DNA of 64,000 bases from Coraliomargarita algicola (GTDB lineage Bacteria; Verrucomicrobiota; Verrucomicrobiia; Opitutales; Coraliomargaritaceae): the NCBI RefSeq assembly GCF_033878955.1, contig NZ_CP138858.1, forward strand, positions 1,736,001-1,800,000, given 5' to 3'. This document shows, one piece after another, positions 24,276-33,150 of this stretch (position 1 is the stretch's first letter; the number at the start of each line of letters is the position of its first letter). Both the position numbers and the translations under genes were made by a program. Under the pieces are notes generated by a model. That model had not been told where the DNA came from. It saw nothing but the letters and a program-made list of their open reading frames with translations, and made no database searches.

Positions 24276-25244
24276 TCAGCTCACCTTGCGGTGTTGTAAG
24301 CAATCAAAGGCGACAGCGATCAAAAGGACGGAACCTTTGATCACCATTTGTGTAAACTCCGTCACATTGAGCAGCACCATACCATTGCTGAGCACTCCGA
24401 GGATCAAAACACCAGCCACCACATTGGAGATGCGTCCGACACCACCAGTGACACTCACTCCCCCCAGCACACAGGCTGTCAAAATCTCGAGTTCTAACAT
24501 TTTGCCTGCGGTGACAGTCGCGGAGTTAGTTCTGGAAAGAATGACAATCGCGGCCACGCCGGCAAAGAACCCCGACAAAGAATAGACAAGGTATTTGACG
24601 TTCTTGACTTTAATACCAGAGAGTTTGGCGGCCTCTTCATTACCACCGACTGCATAGAAATAACGACCAAAGTATGTCTTATTCAAAATCAAGGCACCGA
24701 GTGCCATAATCACGATCATAATAATCACCGGAATGGGAATAGGGCCGATGTAGCCTTGGCCGATTACAGCGAAGGACTCAGGAAACCCATAGATGGGCAG
24801 ACCTTTACTGATCAAGAAGGCCACCCCTTCAATGATAATCATCATTGCCAGCGTCACAATCAGAGGTGGCATTCCGATGTTTGCAATGATCCAGCCGTTA
24901 CCGAAACCAATCATAGTCGCCATCGCCAATGTGATCACAATCGCCATCACTGGGTGCATCCCCGCGTTCACCATAAACCAGCCACAGACAACGTTGACCA
25001 GTGTGATCACCGAACCCACCGAGAGATCAATCCCTCCCAGCAATAAGACAAATGCGAAGCCGACCGCTGCAATGCCGAGCATTGAGACTTGGCGGGCAAC
25101 GTTCATCAAATTCTGACTGACGAGGAAGTTCTCCGAGGCAAAGGAGAAGAACCCAATCAGAGCGAACAACACGATATAAATGCCGTTTTGTTTTGCGAAA
25201 TCAACGGCTTTAGCCGTGCTTTTTAAATTTTCTAAATGTGCCAT
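24276..25244 (-). CDS. Sugar ABC transporter permease (RbsC/BPD_transp_2 family)
   Basis: A 322-residue inner membrane protein with eight to ten predicted helices. It shows the RbsC-type features: LLLGGIDLSVGSVITLVNVV near residue 66, LIVTLAMMIIIEGVAFLISKG in the middle, and AILGG-like LEILTACVLGGVSVTGGVGRI near residue 250. It forms the import channel with the ATPase encoded 12 bases upstream. The pair and the binding lipoprotein make one CUT2-type importer, which usually carries monosaccharides such as ribose, fructose, xylose or galactose. Confidence 0.96.
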   Translation of the reverse strand: MAHLENLKSTAKAVDFAKQNGIYIVLFALIGFFSFASENFLVSQNLMNVARQVSMLGIAAVGFAFVLLLGGIDLSVGSVITLVNVVCGWFMVNAGMHPVMAIVITLAMATMIGFGNGWIIANIGMPPLIVTLAMMIIIEGVAFLISKGLPIYGFPESFAVIGQGYIGPIPIPVIIMIVIMALGALILNKTYFGRYFYAVGGNEEAAKLSGIKVKNVKYLVYSLSGFFAGVAAIVILSRTNSATVTAGKMLELEILTACVLGGVSVTGGVGRISNVVAGVLILGVLSNGMVLLNVTEFTQMVIKGSVLLIAVAFDCLQHRKVS

Positions 25245-25256
25245 TATAGTGTTCTC

Positions 25257-26735
25257 CTATTTTTGAGATGCGAAATTCATGATAGTTTCTTGATTAAAAT
25301 CTTTTCGGTCCAAGCTGCCCGATATTTTGCCGTCGCATAAGACGACGATCCGGTCGGACATGCCCATCACTTCCTCCATCTCGGAGGAGATCATCAGCAC
25401 GGACTTGCCGTCCTCGACCAGTGAATTGACCAGTGCGTAAATTTCCGACTTGGCCCCCACATCGATACCACGGGTGGGTTCGTCAAAAATCACCAAATCC
25501 GGCTCTGAAGCCAACCAGCGTGCAATGATCACTTTCTGTTGATTACCACCGCTCAAATTTTTAATCTTCTGCTCAATCGAAGGCGTTTTAATGCGAATCG
25601 ATTCGCGGTATTGATTGGCGAGCCGCACTTCCTCCTTCTTATCGACGATGAAGAAACTGGAGATCCGCTCCAAAATTGCCATGCTCGTATTGCTACGAAT
25701 AGTCATGTCTAACAAAGCCCCCTTGCCTTTGCGGTCTTCGGGAACCAGCGCAATGCCACTGTCAATGGCATCTCTTGGGCTCTTGGGGCTCACTTCATTG
25801 CCGCGAAGACGCACACTGCCACCAGTCTTCTTGGCGGCCCCGAATAGTAACTCTGCAGTCTCCGTGCGCCCCGCACCAATCAAACCAGCAAAGCCAAGCA
25901 CTTCGCCCTTTTTAATTTGAAAACTAATATCGCTCACGCCGTTACCAGAGAGATTCTGCACATCCAGCATCACCTCATCTGAGATACAGGCCTTACGCTC
26001 AGGATAGGTCTCTTTTAATTCGCGCCCCACCATCAACTTTACGAGGTCATCCATATTGGTCTCGTCGGTCTTCACAGTCGCGATTTTTTGCCCATCTCTC
26101 AGCACCGTAATGCGCTCCGTCAATCGGAAGATTTCCTCCATGCGGTGCGAGATGTATATAATCGTCACTCCCTTCGCTTTCAGTTTCTCGACGACTTGAT
26201 AGAGACGCTCCGCTTCGGCTGAAGTGAGCGGCGCCGAAGGCTCATCCATAATCAATACTTGCGCATTCTGGGACAAGGCTTTGGCGATTTCCACTAACTG
26301 CTGATAACCGACGGTTAAACTACTGACCAGGGCGTATGGATCGATATCAATATTGAACTGTTCAAAGATCGCAGCGGCCTCACGAGCCATCGCTTTTTTA
26401 TTAATAATCAGGCCTTTGCGGATGGCTCGACCGAGAAAGATATTCTCTGCCACGGACAATTCGCCAACTAAATTAAATTCCTGATAAATAACGCCGATTC
26501 CGTGTGCTTCAGAAATCTGTGGAGTCAGTGCAGTAAAGGATTCTCCACCGATGACGATATTACCGGAATTTGGTTTCACTGCACCCGTGCAACTCTTGAT
26601 CAGAGTCGATTTGCCAGCACCGTTTTCACCAACCAGGGCATGTGCTTCTCCTTTGACAAAATCGATACTGACATCGTTGAGCGCAATGACACCAGGGTAT
26701 TTCTTCGTTATATTCTTTAACTCTAGAATATTCAT
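25257..26735 (-). CDS. Sugar ABC transporter ATPase (RbsA/MglA-type, two nucleotide-binding domains)
   Basis: A 492-residue ATPase with two fused nucleotide-binding domains, the mark of CUT2 importers. Domain 1 has Walker A GENGAGKST near residue 37, signature LTVGYQQLVEIAKAL and Walker B LIMDEPSAPL; domain 2 has a degenerate P-loop (GLIGAGRTETAELL), signature LSGGNQQKVIIARWL and Walker B VIFDEPTRGIDVG. It powers uptake by the permease encoded downstream. Fourteen bases before its start, on the coding strand, is a run of ten C residues, reported separately. Confidence 0.97.
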   Translation of the reverse strand: MNILELKNITKKYPGVIALNDVSIDFVKGEAHALVGENGAGKSTLIKSCTGAVKPNSGNIVIGGESFTALTPQISEAHGIGVIYQEFNLVGELSVAENIFLGRAIRKGLIINKKAMAREAAAIFEQFNIDIDPYALVSSLTVGYQQLVEIAKALSQNAQVLIMDEPSAPLTSAEAERLYQVVEKLKAKGVTIIYISHRMEEIFRLTERITVLRDGQKIATVKTDETNMDDLVKLMVGRELKETYPERKACISDEVMLDVQNLSGNGVSDISFQIKKGEVLGFAGLIGAGRTETAELLFGAAKKTGGSVRLRGNEVSPKSPRDAIDSGIALVPEDRKGKGALLDMTIRSNTSMAILERISSFFIVDKKEEVRLANQYRESIRIKTPSIEQKIKNLSGGNQQKVIIARWLASEPDLVIFDEPTRGIDVGAKSEIYALVNSLVEDGKSVLMISSEMEEVMGMSDRIVVLCDGKISGSLDRKDFNQETIMNFASQK

Positions 26736-26749
26736 GTCTGCTTTGTATT

Positions 26750-26759
26750 GGGGGGGGGG
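26750..26759 (-). repeat. C10 homopolymer tract upstream of the sugar ABC ATPase
   Basis: Ten consecutive G on the plus strand (C on the coding strand) end 14 bases before the ATG of the ATPase gene, inside the operon and downstream of the binding-protein gene. Tracts of this length and place are prone to slippage. Confidence 0.8.
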
Positions 26760-26784
26760 ATAAGATGAGAGGAAGATAACAGGC

Positions 26785-26832
26785 TGGCGCTGGACACCGG
26801 TGAGGCATGCTCAGATGATAGCCCCAGCGCCA
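26785..26832 (-). promoter_or_regulatory. Intercistronic hairpin between binding-protein and ATPase genes
   Basis: TGGCGCTGG (26785-26793) and CCAGCGCCA (26824-26832) form a perfect 9-bp stem with a 30-base loop, 27 bases after the stop of the binding protein. Such stems often protect the upstream mRNA and raise binding-protein levels over the membrane components; this is inference. Confidence 0.6.
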
Positions 26833-26859
26833 ACCTGGAATTGAAGACTGCGATGTGGC

Positions 26860-27843
26860 TTATTTGCCTAAGTAATCATCCACATTGTCGTGGGTGACGG
26901 GGATGAACTCGCGGTAAATTTCCTTGGTCGCGATCGGTTCGCCGGATTGAAGCAAGCTCACCATTTCCCAGATTTCCTTAGCGATGTCGGTGTTGGTGCC
27001 AGTGACTGTCACAGTCATACGGATACCTTCATTGTTCTTCATCGCCGACAATTCCGGCTGCGTTGCATCGGCTGCAAAGATGCCGAAGTCATCGGTAATC
27101 TTCCCAGCAGCTTTAGCGGATTCGTTCGCACCGACCGAGCCACCGCCACCGATGGAGCAAACGACTTTAACGTTTGGATTGGATTGAAAGATCGTTTCCA
27201 TCTTTGCAATACCTTCCTTGGTATCGATCGCGCTACTTTCAGCCACAATCTTCGCATTAGGAGCGAGTTTCACGATCGCATCGCGAATACCATTTCCACG
27301 CTCCAAAAGAATTGGCAATTGCGGGTAGTTCAAAATGGCGACTTCGGCACTGCCACCAAGCTTTTCATTGATCCATTTGGCAGCATGCTCACCGATGGTG
27401 TATCCCAACTCGTGATTATCAATCAACCATGCCAAGTCAGCATTCTTTAGGTTATCATCCCATGCCAACACCTTGATGCCGCTCGCACGGGCTTGCTTTA
27501 AGGCAAACTCCACGCCTTCGGGATCGGCTGGGTGAATGATGATGACATCCACACCGCTGGAGATGAAATTCTCAATTTGTGTGATCTGCTTACTCACATT
27601 ACTATCGCAAGCCACATAATTAATACTTCCACCTTGAGCTTTGACCTCCTTCTCAATGGACTGACAATAACCAGCCCAGGTCGGGTTACTCAAAGACTGC
27701 ACGGTCATACCAATACGGACTTTTTTCTCTCCGTTGGCAGCGCTCTCATTTTTAGGGCCACATCCGATAATCAAAAATGCCGTGGCAATGATTAGGAATC
27801 CAATTAATATTCTTCTCATAGTATTAGGGGTTTTAGTGTTCAT
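26860..27843 (-). CDS. Sugar ABC transporter periplasmic-binding lipoprotein (RbsB-like)
   Basis: A 327-residue type I periplasmic-binding protein (Peripla_BP_4 family). The N-terminus is a lipoprotein signal with lipobox LIIGC near residues 24-28. The fold elements are clear: VRIGMTVQSLSNPTWAGYC, EVKAQGGSINYVACDSN, QIENFISSGVDVIIIHPAD, IKVLAWDDNL, and a hinge block near VVCSIGGGGSVGANESAKAAG. It captures a monosaccharide in the periplasm and delivers it to the RbsC/RbsA-type components. The adjacent PfkB kinase suggests fructose or a related ketose, but this is only by context. Confidence 0.95.
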   Translation of the reverse strand: MNTKTPNTMRRILIGFLIIATAFLIIGCGPKNESAANGEKKVRIGMTVQSLSNPTWAGYCQSIEKEVKAQGGSINYVACDSNVSKQITQIENFISSGVDVIIIHPADPEGVEFALKQARASGIKVLAWDDNLKNADLAWLIDNHELGYTIGEHAAKWINEKLGGSAEVAILNYPQLPILLERGNGIRDAIVKLAPNAKIVAESSAIDTKEGIAKMETIFQSNPNVKVVCSIGGGGSVGANESAKAAGKITDDFGIFAADATQPELSAMKNNEGIRMTVTVTGTNTDIAKEIWEMVSLLQSGEPIATKEIYREFIPVTHDNVDDYLGK

Positions 27844-27877
27844 GTTTATATATTTAGACGAAATGAAAGTTCGTGAA

Positions 27878-28789
27878 TCACAGCTGACAAGCCGCCGACT
27901 TGATTGCTGGCCCGATCAGTTTTTCGGGTAGCGTGGGAGTCGCCCCCTTTTGGCCACAAACATAGGCAGCCACGGAATTGGCAAAAGCATTGATCTCGCT
28001 CAAAGGCCAATTCTGCAAAAGCCCGACACAGAGTGCTGCTGTAAATGAGTCGCCTGCACCAACGGAATCAACAACAGTCACTGGCAAGCCAGCATGCACA
28101 TCCTGCGCATTCGCACAGCAGAGTACACTCCCCTCGTCGCCACGCGTATAAGCGACCAAGTCCAGCTTAAATAAGGCACGCAAGCCCTCAAGCTGCTCGA
28201 ACACAGTTCCTTGCAGCTCAAAGGACTCGGCCAATTGCGGCAACTCCTCGTCACTTAACTTCAAGACTGTAGCGCGCTCTAAACATTCCTCGACAAGCGC
28301 CTTGGAATAATAAGATTGGCGCAAGTTAATATCAAAAATCTTAATCGTCTGCGATGGCATCAAATCCAAAAAGCCCTGAACTGCACGTCGAGCTGGCTCG
28401 CAGCGCTGCGAAAGCACTCCAAAACATACAGCGTCCACCGAGGGTGCCAACTCGGCTAATTCTTCAGTCAGTTCCAAATGATCCCATGCAACATTCTCGA
28501 TAATTTCATATACTGGCTTACCATGCTCACTAAGACTTACCAATACTTGGCTAGTCGGCCAAGCCGCGGTCTCTTGCACATAAGTCAGATCGATTCCTTT
28601 TGCTTCAAGTTGACGACGCGCCGCCCGCCCTAATGCATCTGCACCCAGCGCGGAAACAGGATATGCACAGGCACCTAATTGATGACAATGATAGGCGAAA
28701 TTCGCGGGCGCGCCTCCGAGACGCTTGCGTGCAGGAAACACATCCCAGACGACTTCACCAAGTCCAACGATTTTATATGAGGTATTCAC
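27878..28789 (-). CDS. PfkB-family carbohydrate kinase, probable fructokinase
   Basis: A 303-residue ribokinase-fold kinase. The N-terminal signature RLGGAPANFAYHCHQLGA and the C-terminal VDSVGAGDSFTAAL, with the catalytic Asp in GAGD, are typical of PfkB fructokinases and related sugar kinases. It would phosphorylate the sugar brought in by the ABC importer encoded downstream. It heads the minus-strand sugar operon, 35 bases before the binding protein gene. The start codon is a GTG at 28789; no nearby ATG fits the domain. A candidate promoter and a palindrome lie upstream, facing the divergent GntR/LacI regulator. Confidence 0.9.
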   Translation of the reverse strand: MNTSYKIVGLGEVVWDVFPARKRLGGAPANFAYHCHQLGACAYPVSALGADALGRAARRQLEAKGIDLTYVQETAAWPTSQVLVSLSEHGKPVYEIIENVAWDHLELTEELAELAPSVDAVCFGVLSQRCEPARRAVQGFLDLMPSQTIKIFDINLRQSYYSKALVEECLERATVLKLSDEELPQLAESFELQGTVFEQLEGLRALFKLDLVAYTRGDEGSVLCCANAQDVHAGLPVTVVDSVGAGDSFTAALCVGLLQNWPLSEINAFANSVAAYVCGQKGATPTLPEKLIGPAIKSAACQL

Positions 28790-28812
28790 GGTAGTAGGGG
28801 TTTGTCAGCGTA

Positions 28813-28824
28813 TCGAATATTCGA
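28813..28824. promoter_or_regulatory. 12-bp palindrome, candidate operator of the sugar operon
   Basis: TCGAATATTCGA is a perfect palindrome between the kinase start and its candidate promoter, in the space shared with the divergent regulator gene. Binding by that regulator, perhaps as a road-block, is inferred. Confidence 0.45.
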
Positions 28825-28860
28825 CGGGGGTTGCTGAGGTAAATCATCAAGCCATCACAC

Positions 28861-28889
28861 AATATATATGTAAAACAAATAAATTACAA
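28861..28889 (-). promoter_or_regulatory. Candidate promoter of the sugar uptake operon
   Basis: On the minus strand TTGTAA (28884-28889) and TATATT (28861-28866) are separated by 17 bases, matching 4 and 5 of the 6 consensus positions. A start near 28854 gives a leader of about 65 bases containing the palindrome at 28813. Confidence 0.45.
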
Positions 28890-28904
28890 TTGACCAAGTT
28901 AGAG

Positions 28905-28923
28905 CTTACATTTAACTTACATT
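28905..28923 (+). promoter_or_regulatory. Direct repeat CTTACATT next to the regulator start
   Basis: CTTACATT occurs at 28905-28912 and 28916-28923, 11 bases apart, just before the regulator ATG at 28928. One-turn spacing could suit autoregulation; no further support. Confidence 0.3.
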
Positions 28924-28927
28924 GCAA

Positions 28928-30025
28928 ATGACAAATGCCAAGCCACTTTATCTTCAAATCTACGACGACCTACGCATATCGATACGCAATCAAAGCTATA
29001 GCCCGGGCGATCTACTCCCGAGCGAGAAATCGATTTGCGAACGCTATAGTGCCTCTCGCCCGACCGTGGCTCGAGCACTCAAAATGTTGAGCGAAGAAAA
29101 ATTAATCGAACGCCGTGCTGGATTCGGCACGCAGGTATTGGCACCCGAGCAGTCAAGCCTGACAGCGGGCCTACTCCTACCCCAAATTATGGAGACCGAA
29201 ATATTCCAACCAATCGCCGCCAGCATAATTAATGCAGGTATCACATCCGAACTGCAGATTAGCAGTCCCTATGAATTAAATCGCCCACAAGATCGCAAAG
29301 CCGTCACACTCTCCCAAGCGGAACAATTCATCCACAAAAAAGTCAACGGGGTCTTTTTCGCGCCACTTGAAAATATCCCAGACCCGCAGTCCTTCAATCG
29401 CAGCGTCATCGATCGACTCACAAGTCAAGGCATACAAGTGGTGCTGCTGGATCGCGACATATATCCTTGGCCCCGCCAAACGCCCTACGATTTAATTGGC
29501 ATCGATAACATCGAAGCCGGCTACACCATGGCCAATCACTTACTGGAGATGGGTTGTCACCAATTAGCCTTTGTCTCTCAGGAGAACCCGGCGATGACAG
29601 TCAAATTGCGAAAAATCGGCACCCGCGAAGCACTCATACACAATGGTTTGTCCGCCCGCAGCTTACTACGTATTCACTATGATATTGAGCAACCAGCCGA
29701 AGCGGCCAAACAACTGCTCAAGGCAAATGTAGATGGTATTCTTTGCTCCAACGACGCAACTGCCGCCTCAATTCTACGAGCCATGTTTGACCTGGGTGCC
29801 CGAATACCTGAGCAAATCAAAGTCTGTGGCTTTGATGATGTCAAATACGCCAGCCTCTTAAGCATACCTCTCACTAGTTATAAACAACCCTGCGAAGACA
29901 TCGGCCGCATCGCCGTTGAAACAATGATCCACCGCATTCAGCACCCGGAGAGCCCCCCGCATCGCATTGCTCTCCAAGGTAATCTGATCGCACGCAGCTC
30001 TACCGCAAGATGCCGCCCACAATAA
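28928..30025 (+). CDS. GntR-headed transcriptional regulator with LacI-type sensor domain
   Basis: A 365-residue regulator. Residues 1-75 form a GntR winged helix (PLYLQIYDDLRISIRN, GDLLPSEKSICERYSASRPTVARALKML, IERRAGFGTQV). The rest is a periplasmic-binding-protein-like domain of the LacI type (VNGVFFAPLEN, QVVLLDRDI, HLLEMGCHQLAFVSQE, VDGILCSNDATAAS, KVCGFDDVKYASLLSIPLTS), as in AraR of Bacillus. It should bind a sugar or sugar phosphate and control the divergent sugar operon. An in-frame TTG at 28922 is an alternative start; the ATG at 28928 is preferred. Confidence 0.9.
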   Translation: MTNAKPLYLQIYDDLRISIRNQSYSPGDLLPSEKSICERYSASRPTVARALKMLSEEKLIERRAGFGTQVLAPEQSSLTAGLLLPQIMETEIFQPIAASIINAGITSELQISSPYELNRPQDRKAVTLSQAEQFIHKKVNGVFFAPLENIPDPQSFNRSVIDRLTSQGIQVVLLDRDIYPWPRQTPYDLIGIDNIEAGYTMANHLLEMGCHQLAFVSQENPAMTVKLRKIGTREALIHNGLSARSLLRIHYDIEQPAEAAKQLLKANVDGILCSNDATAASILRAMFDLGARIPEQIKVCGFDDVKYASLLSIPLTSYKQPCEDIGRIAVETMIHRIQHPESPPHRIALQGNLIARSSTARCRPQ

Positions 30026-30044
30026 CGCTCCATGGCGAAACACC

Positions 30045-30077
30045 GCTTGCCTTTATTCAGTCACTTCAAAGGCAAGC
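30045..30077. terminator. Inverted repeat between convergent genes
   Basis: GCTTGCCTTT (30045-30054) pairs perfectly with AAAGGCAAGC (30068-30077). It overlaps the stop codon of the phosphatase gene and lies 20 bases past the regulator stop. No T tract follows, so the terminator role is tentative. Confidence 0.5.
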
Positions 30078-31249
30078 AGGGTCACATCATCCTGCTGCCC
30101 CATTCGCCCCGCATACTCCGAAACTTGCTGAAACACAGACTCCAAGCTGGCCTGAAGCGGCAGCGAGGCACAGGACGCAATCATTCGCTCAAGACGCTCA
30201 AATCCTAACTGCTGGCCCGCGGAGTTCTCGGCTTCGACCGCACCATCGGTAAAAGTGTACACACGGTCTCCCCGCTCCAATTCGATCGCACGATTCTCCG
30301 CGGCAGCGCCCCCGGGCAGCCCCATCACCATGGAGTTTGGCAAGGCGACTGACTCGATCCTTCTATTGCCAGAACGAAGCACCAGTAAATGTGGATGCCC
30401 GGTATGCGAAATCCGAAGCGTACAGGACTCCCCCACTTCACCTGGCTCAAAATGCCCAGCGATTCCAGTAATAAAGCCACCTCGCAACTGACTACTGATC
30501 TGGCTGTTCACAACATCCAAAAATGCTGCAGGCGAACGCTGATAATCGATCGCAGCCTGAGCGGTCATGTATTTCAAAAGCACTGTATAAAAAGCCGCCT
30601 GCACCCCATGCCCACAAACATCACCCATAAAAAAAAGTAGGTCGTGATTCGGGTTTCTGGGAAAATTAATAATATCGCCGCCAACGGCTCCCATCGGTTT
30701 CCACACATAGGCGAGCTCAATCCCCGCGACTTCAGGTATCCGCCCGGGGATCATCACCGTCTGCACGCGCTCGGCACTATGATAATCATCGAGCATGGTT
30801 TCGTTGGCTTCGCGCAACTGCTCTTGCATCCGGCACTGCTCCGTGACGTCGCGGGAAATACCCAGTATCCCCACCGCCTCACCAGAGTCCAAACGCAAGG
30901 GAACCTTCGACACAGAAACCCACGAAGTTCGACCATCCAGCCAGATCTCCTTCTCGACTCGATTTACGACAGGCGTGTTGCTACGTAAAATTTCCTGTTC
31001 TTCGCTATAGAAAGAATCCGCGATCTCTTTATCGTAAAAATCGAAATCGCTCATACCTTCAAGATCCGACCGATGCGCATGACCATGCACTCGTGCAAGT
31101 GCATCGCTTACAAAAACGAAACGTCCCTTAGTATCCTTAATATAGATGCGGTCGGCGATCTGCTCCATGATCGTCTCAAATAGACGCTTAAAGGAGCTTC
31201 GAATATGCGCCGCACTTTGCTGAAAATCTTGGTCTGTTTCGTTTCGCAT
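30053..31249 (-). CDS. PAS-domain PP2C/SpoIIE-type serine phosphatase
   Basis: A 398-residue cytosolic signalling protein. Residues about 25-145 are a PAS domain (LFETIMEQIADRIYIKDTKGRFVFVSDA, GILGISRDVTEQ); residues about 165-395 are a PPM-type phosphatase of the RsbU/SpoIIE class, with the metal-binding GAVGGDIINF, MGDVCGHGVQAAFYTVLLK, ISHTGHPHLLVL, TDGAVEA and the final QQDDVTLL. Such proteins dephosphorylate anti-sigma antagonists in partner-switching pathways. It begins nine bases after the GH13 gene on the same strand, so the two are co-transcribed. An in-frame GTG at 31258 is an alternative start; the ATG at 31249 is preferred. No antagonist or anti-sigma gene is nearby. Confidence 0.93.
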   Translation of the reverse strand: MRNETDQDFQQSAAHIRSSFKRLFETIMEQIADRIYIKDTKGRFVFVSDALARVHGHAHRSDLEGMSDFDFYDKEIADSFYSEEQEILRSNTPVVNRVEKEIWLDGRTSWVSVSKVPLRLDSGEAVGILGISRDVTEQCRMQEQLREANETMLDDYHSAERVQTVMIPGRIPEVAGIELAYVWKPMGAVGGDIINFPRNPNHDLLFFMGDVCGHGVQAAFYTVLLKYMTAQAAIDYQRSPAAFLDVVNSQISSQLRGGFITGIAGHFEPGEVGESCTLRISHTGHPHLLVLRSGNRRIESVALPNSMVMGLPGGAAAENRAIELERGDRVYTFTDGAVEAENSAGQQLGFERLERMIASCASLPLQASLESVFQQVSEYAGRMGQQDDVTLLAFEVTE

Positions 31250-31258
31250 AGGCAGCAC

Positions 31259-32881
31259 TCACTCGGTTTGAACTTCCACAATACTGTAGCTGAAGCGCTC
31301 GACGTCAACACGAAGCATCCCCTGTCCGCCTGCCCATTGACAGCCTTGGTTGAGCAAAAATTCGCCCAAGCTACCATCGACTGCCAACGAAATCGACTGC
31401 CTGACCGCTGAAGGATTCAATGCAATCAGATAACGCAGCCCATTCAGTTCGCGCATGTAAACCATCGGATACGATTGTTCCACCGGATTCAAAATAGTAT
31501 AGCTCCCCTCAGAGCCGAGTGCCGGATGACTCTTTCGAAGCCGCACCAACTCACGTACAAAATGCAATAACGAATTCGGATCCGCCTCCTGCTTCGCGAC
31601 AGTTGGCCGCTCCGGATCGGAATCGATCGGCAGGTATAATTCGCTCTCACTGGCAGTGGAAAACCCGGCGTTATCAGAATCATCCCACTGCATTGGCGTA
31701 CGTGTGCCTGCACGTTCCCCTAAATCCAAAGTACCGGCATTGGCAGCGGTGATCCCCTGTAGCGTCGAGCCTTCCTTTGCGGGCGCATCTTCAACATAGC
31801 GCATACCAATCTCTTCACCGTAATAGATAGTAGGCGGCCCCGCTTGCGTCATAAAAAACACCCATGCGCAACGCAACTCATCCCAGGAACGCGCCCCACA
31901 GCGCAAGCGTTGAAAATCATGATTAGCAACCGGCAGAGAAACGAAGCCCTGACCACGCGTGCCGTCGAGCTGCTCAGAATATGCTTTTCGGAAAACCTCC
32001 AAACTTCCGCGACCTTCGCGATCGAAATAACAAGGCCCCTCTTTATTCGGAATGGCACCGACTCCATTAAAAAACAAGGAGGGATAGCCTGGCACATTGA
32101 AGTGCATGATAAAATCCAGATCAAAGCCCGCATTAATGGCCTGAACTGGATGGCTCCATTCCGCGAATAAAAGTTTATCTGGATACGTCGCATCAATCCA
32201 GACACGCATTTCCTGCCACAGCCGGATCGTTTCGGCCAATGCCTGCGGATCGCTGGGTTTAACCATCGCCCCCGCCATGTCCACACGAAATCCATCACAG
32301 CCACGATCAAACCAGTAAGCCATAATCCGTCGCAACTCTGCACGATTTTTTTGAGGCCCTGGCGCATCAACAGAATCCTGCCAGGCTTCCGTGGGCACCG
32401 CGTATCCAAAATTTAGCGCAGGCTGATACCAGAAAAAGTTAGATACGAAATCTCCCTTCTTCGGTCCCAGCTTGGGGTCGAAATCGCGATTCTTCCAAAT
32501 GTATCGATTAGCCTCTGGGCTTTTCGGATTCGCCGCCTCTTCCAGAAACCATGGATTATCCATCGAAGTGTGCCCTGCCACCAAGTCCAAGATCACCTTG
32601 ATCCCGCGAGCGTGCGCCGCTTCCACCAAATCGGAAAGATCAGCCTCATCGCCATAGCGTGGCGCTATCTTATAAAAATCGCGAATATCGTAGCCCGCAT
32701 CCCCAAACGGTGAATCGAAACAGGGATTGAGCCAGATCACATCCACTCCGAGTTCTTGAATATAATCGAGACGGCGCACCAGCCCCTGAAAATCACCAAT
32801 CCCATCTCCATTGCTGTCCTGGAAAGTTTGTGGATATACTTGATAAATGATGGCGTCTTTCAGCCAAGAATTGGAGCGCAT
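31259..32881 (-). CDS. GH13 alpha-glucosidase/oligosaccharide hydrolase, cytoplasmic
   Basis: A 540-residue (beta/alpha)8-barrel enzyme of family GH13, close to the oligo-1,6-glucosidase/trehalose-synthase-like subfamilies. The opening WLKDAIIYQVYPQTFQDSNG is typical. Catalytic residues: nucleophile Asp201 (GFRVDMAGA), acid/base Glu241 (LLFAEWSHP), and His321-Asp322 (VANHDFQRL). A calcium-site-like DSNGDGIGD is near residue 22. No signal peptide is seen, so it acts in the cytosol on imported oligosaccharides. The frame extends upstream to a TTG at 32911; the ATG at 32881 fits the domain. It is co-transcribed with the PAS-PP2C gene and divergent from the GH39-like gene. Confidence 0.92.
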   Translation of the reverse strand: MRSNSWLKDAIIYQVYPQTFQDSNGDGIGDFQGLVRRLDYIQELGVDVIWLNPCFDSPFGDAGYDIRDFYKIAPRYGDEADLSDLVEAAHARGIKVILDLVAGHTSMDNPWFLEEAANPKSPEANRYIWKNRDFDPKLGPKKGDFVSNFFWYQPALNFGYAVPTEAWQDSVDAPGPQKNRAELRRIMAYWFDRGCDGFRVDMAGAMVKPSDPQALAETIRLWQEMRVWIDATYPDKLLFAEWSHPVQAINAGFDLDFIMHFNVPGYPSLFFNGVGAIPNKEGPCYFDREGRGSLEVFRKAYSEQLDGTRGQGFVSLPVANHDFQRLRCGARSWDELRCAWVFFMTQAGPPTIYYGEEIGMRYVEDAPAKEGSTLQGITAANAGTLDLGERAGTRTPMQWDDSDNAGFSTASESELYLPIDSDPERPTVAKQEADPNSLLHFVRELVRLRKSHPALGSEGSYTILNPVEQSYPMVYMRELNGLRYLIALNPSAVRQSISLAVDGSLGEFLLNQGCQWAGGQGMLRVDVERFSYSIVEVQTE

Positions 32882-33150
32882 AAGGTCAATTGAGTGAATG
32901 GGGTGAAACAATGTCTGTATGATCTCACATCACGACTCTCTGCGAGCCACAATCTAATTACGAAAACAGAATTAACTTTTTTTGATCATTATAAAGCAAA
33001 AGGAGCTTCATACATACGATTTACAACATAGTGATATAGCCCGTATCGTCACACGACAAGAAAAAGAATTCATCGTTGAATAAAGTTATTGTGCTAGGCT
33101 GGGAACTTAGCTTAATTTTCCAGCTCAATCGTCCAAGCGCCCCCTAAATC

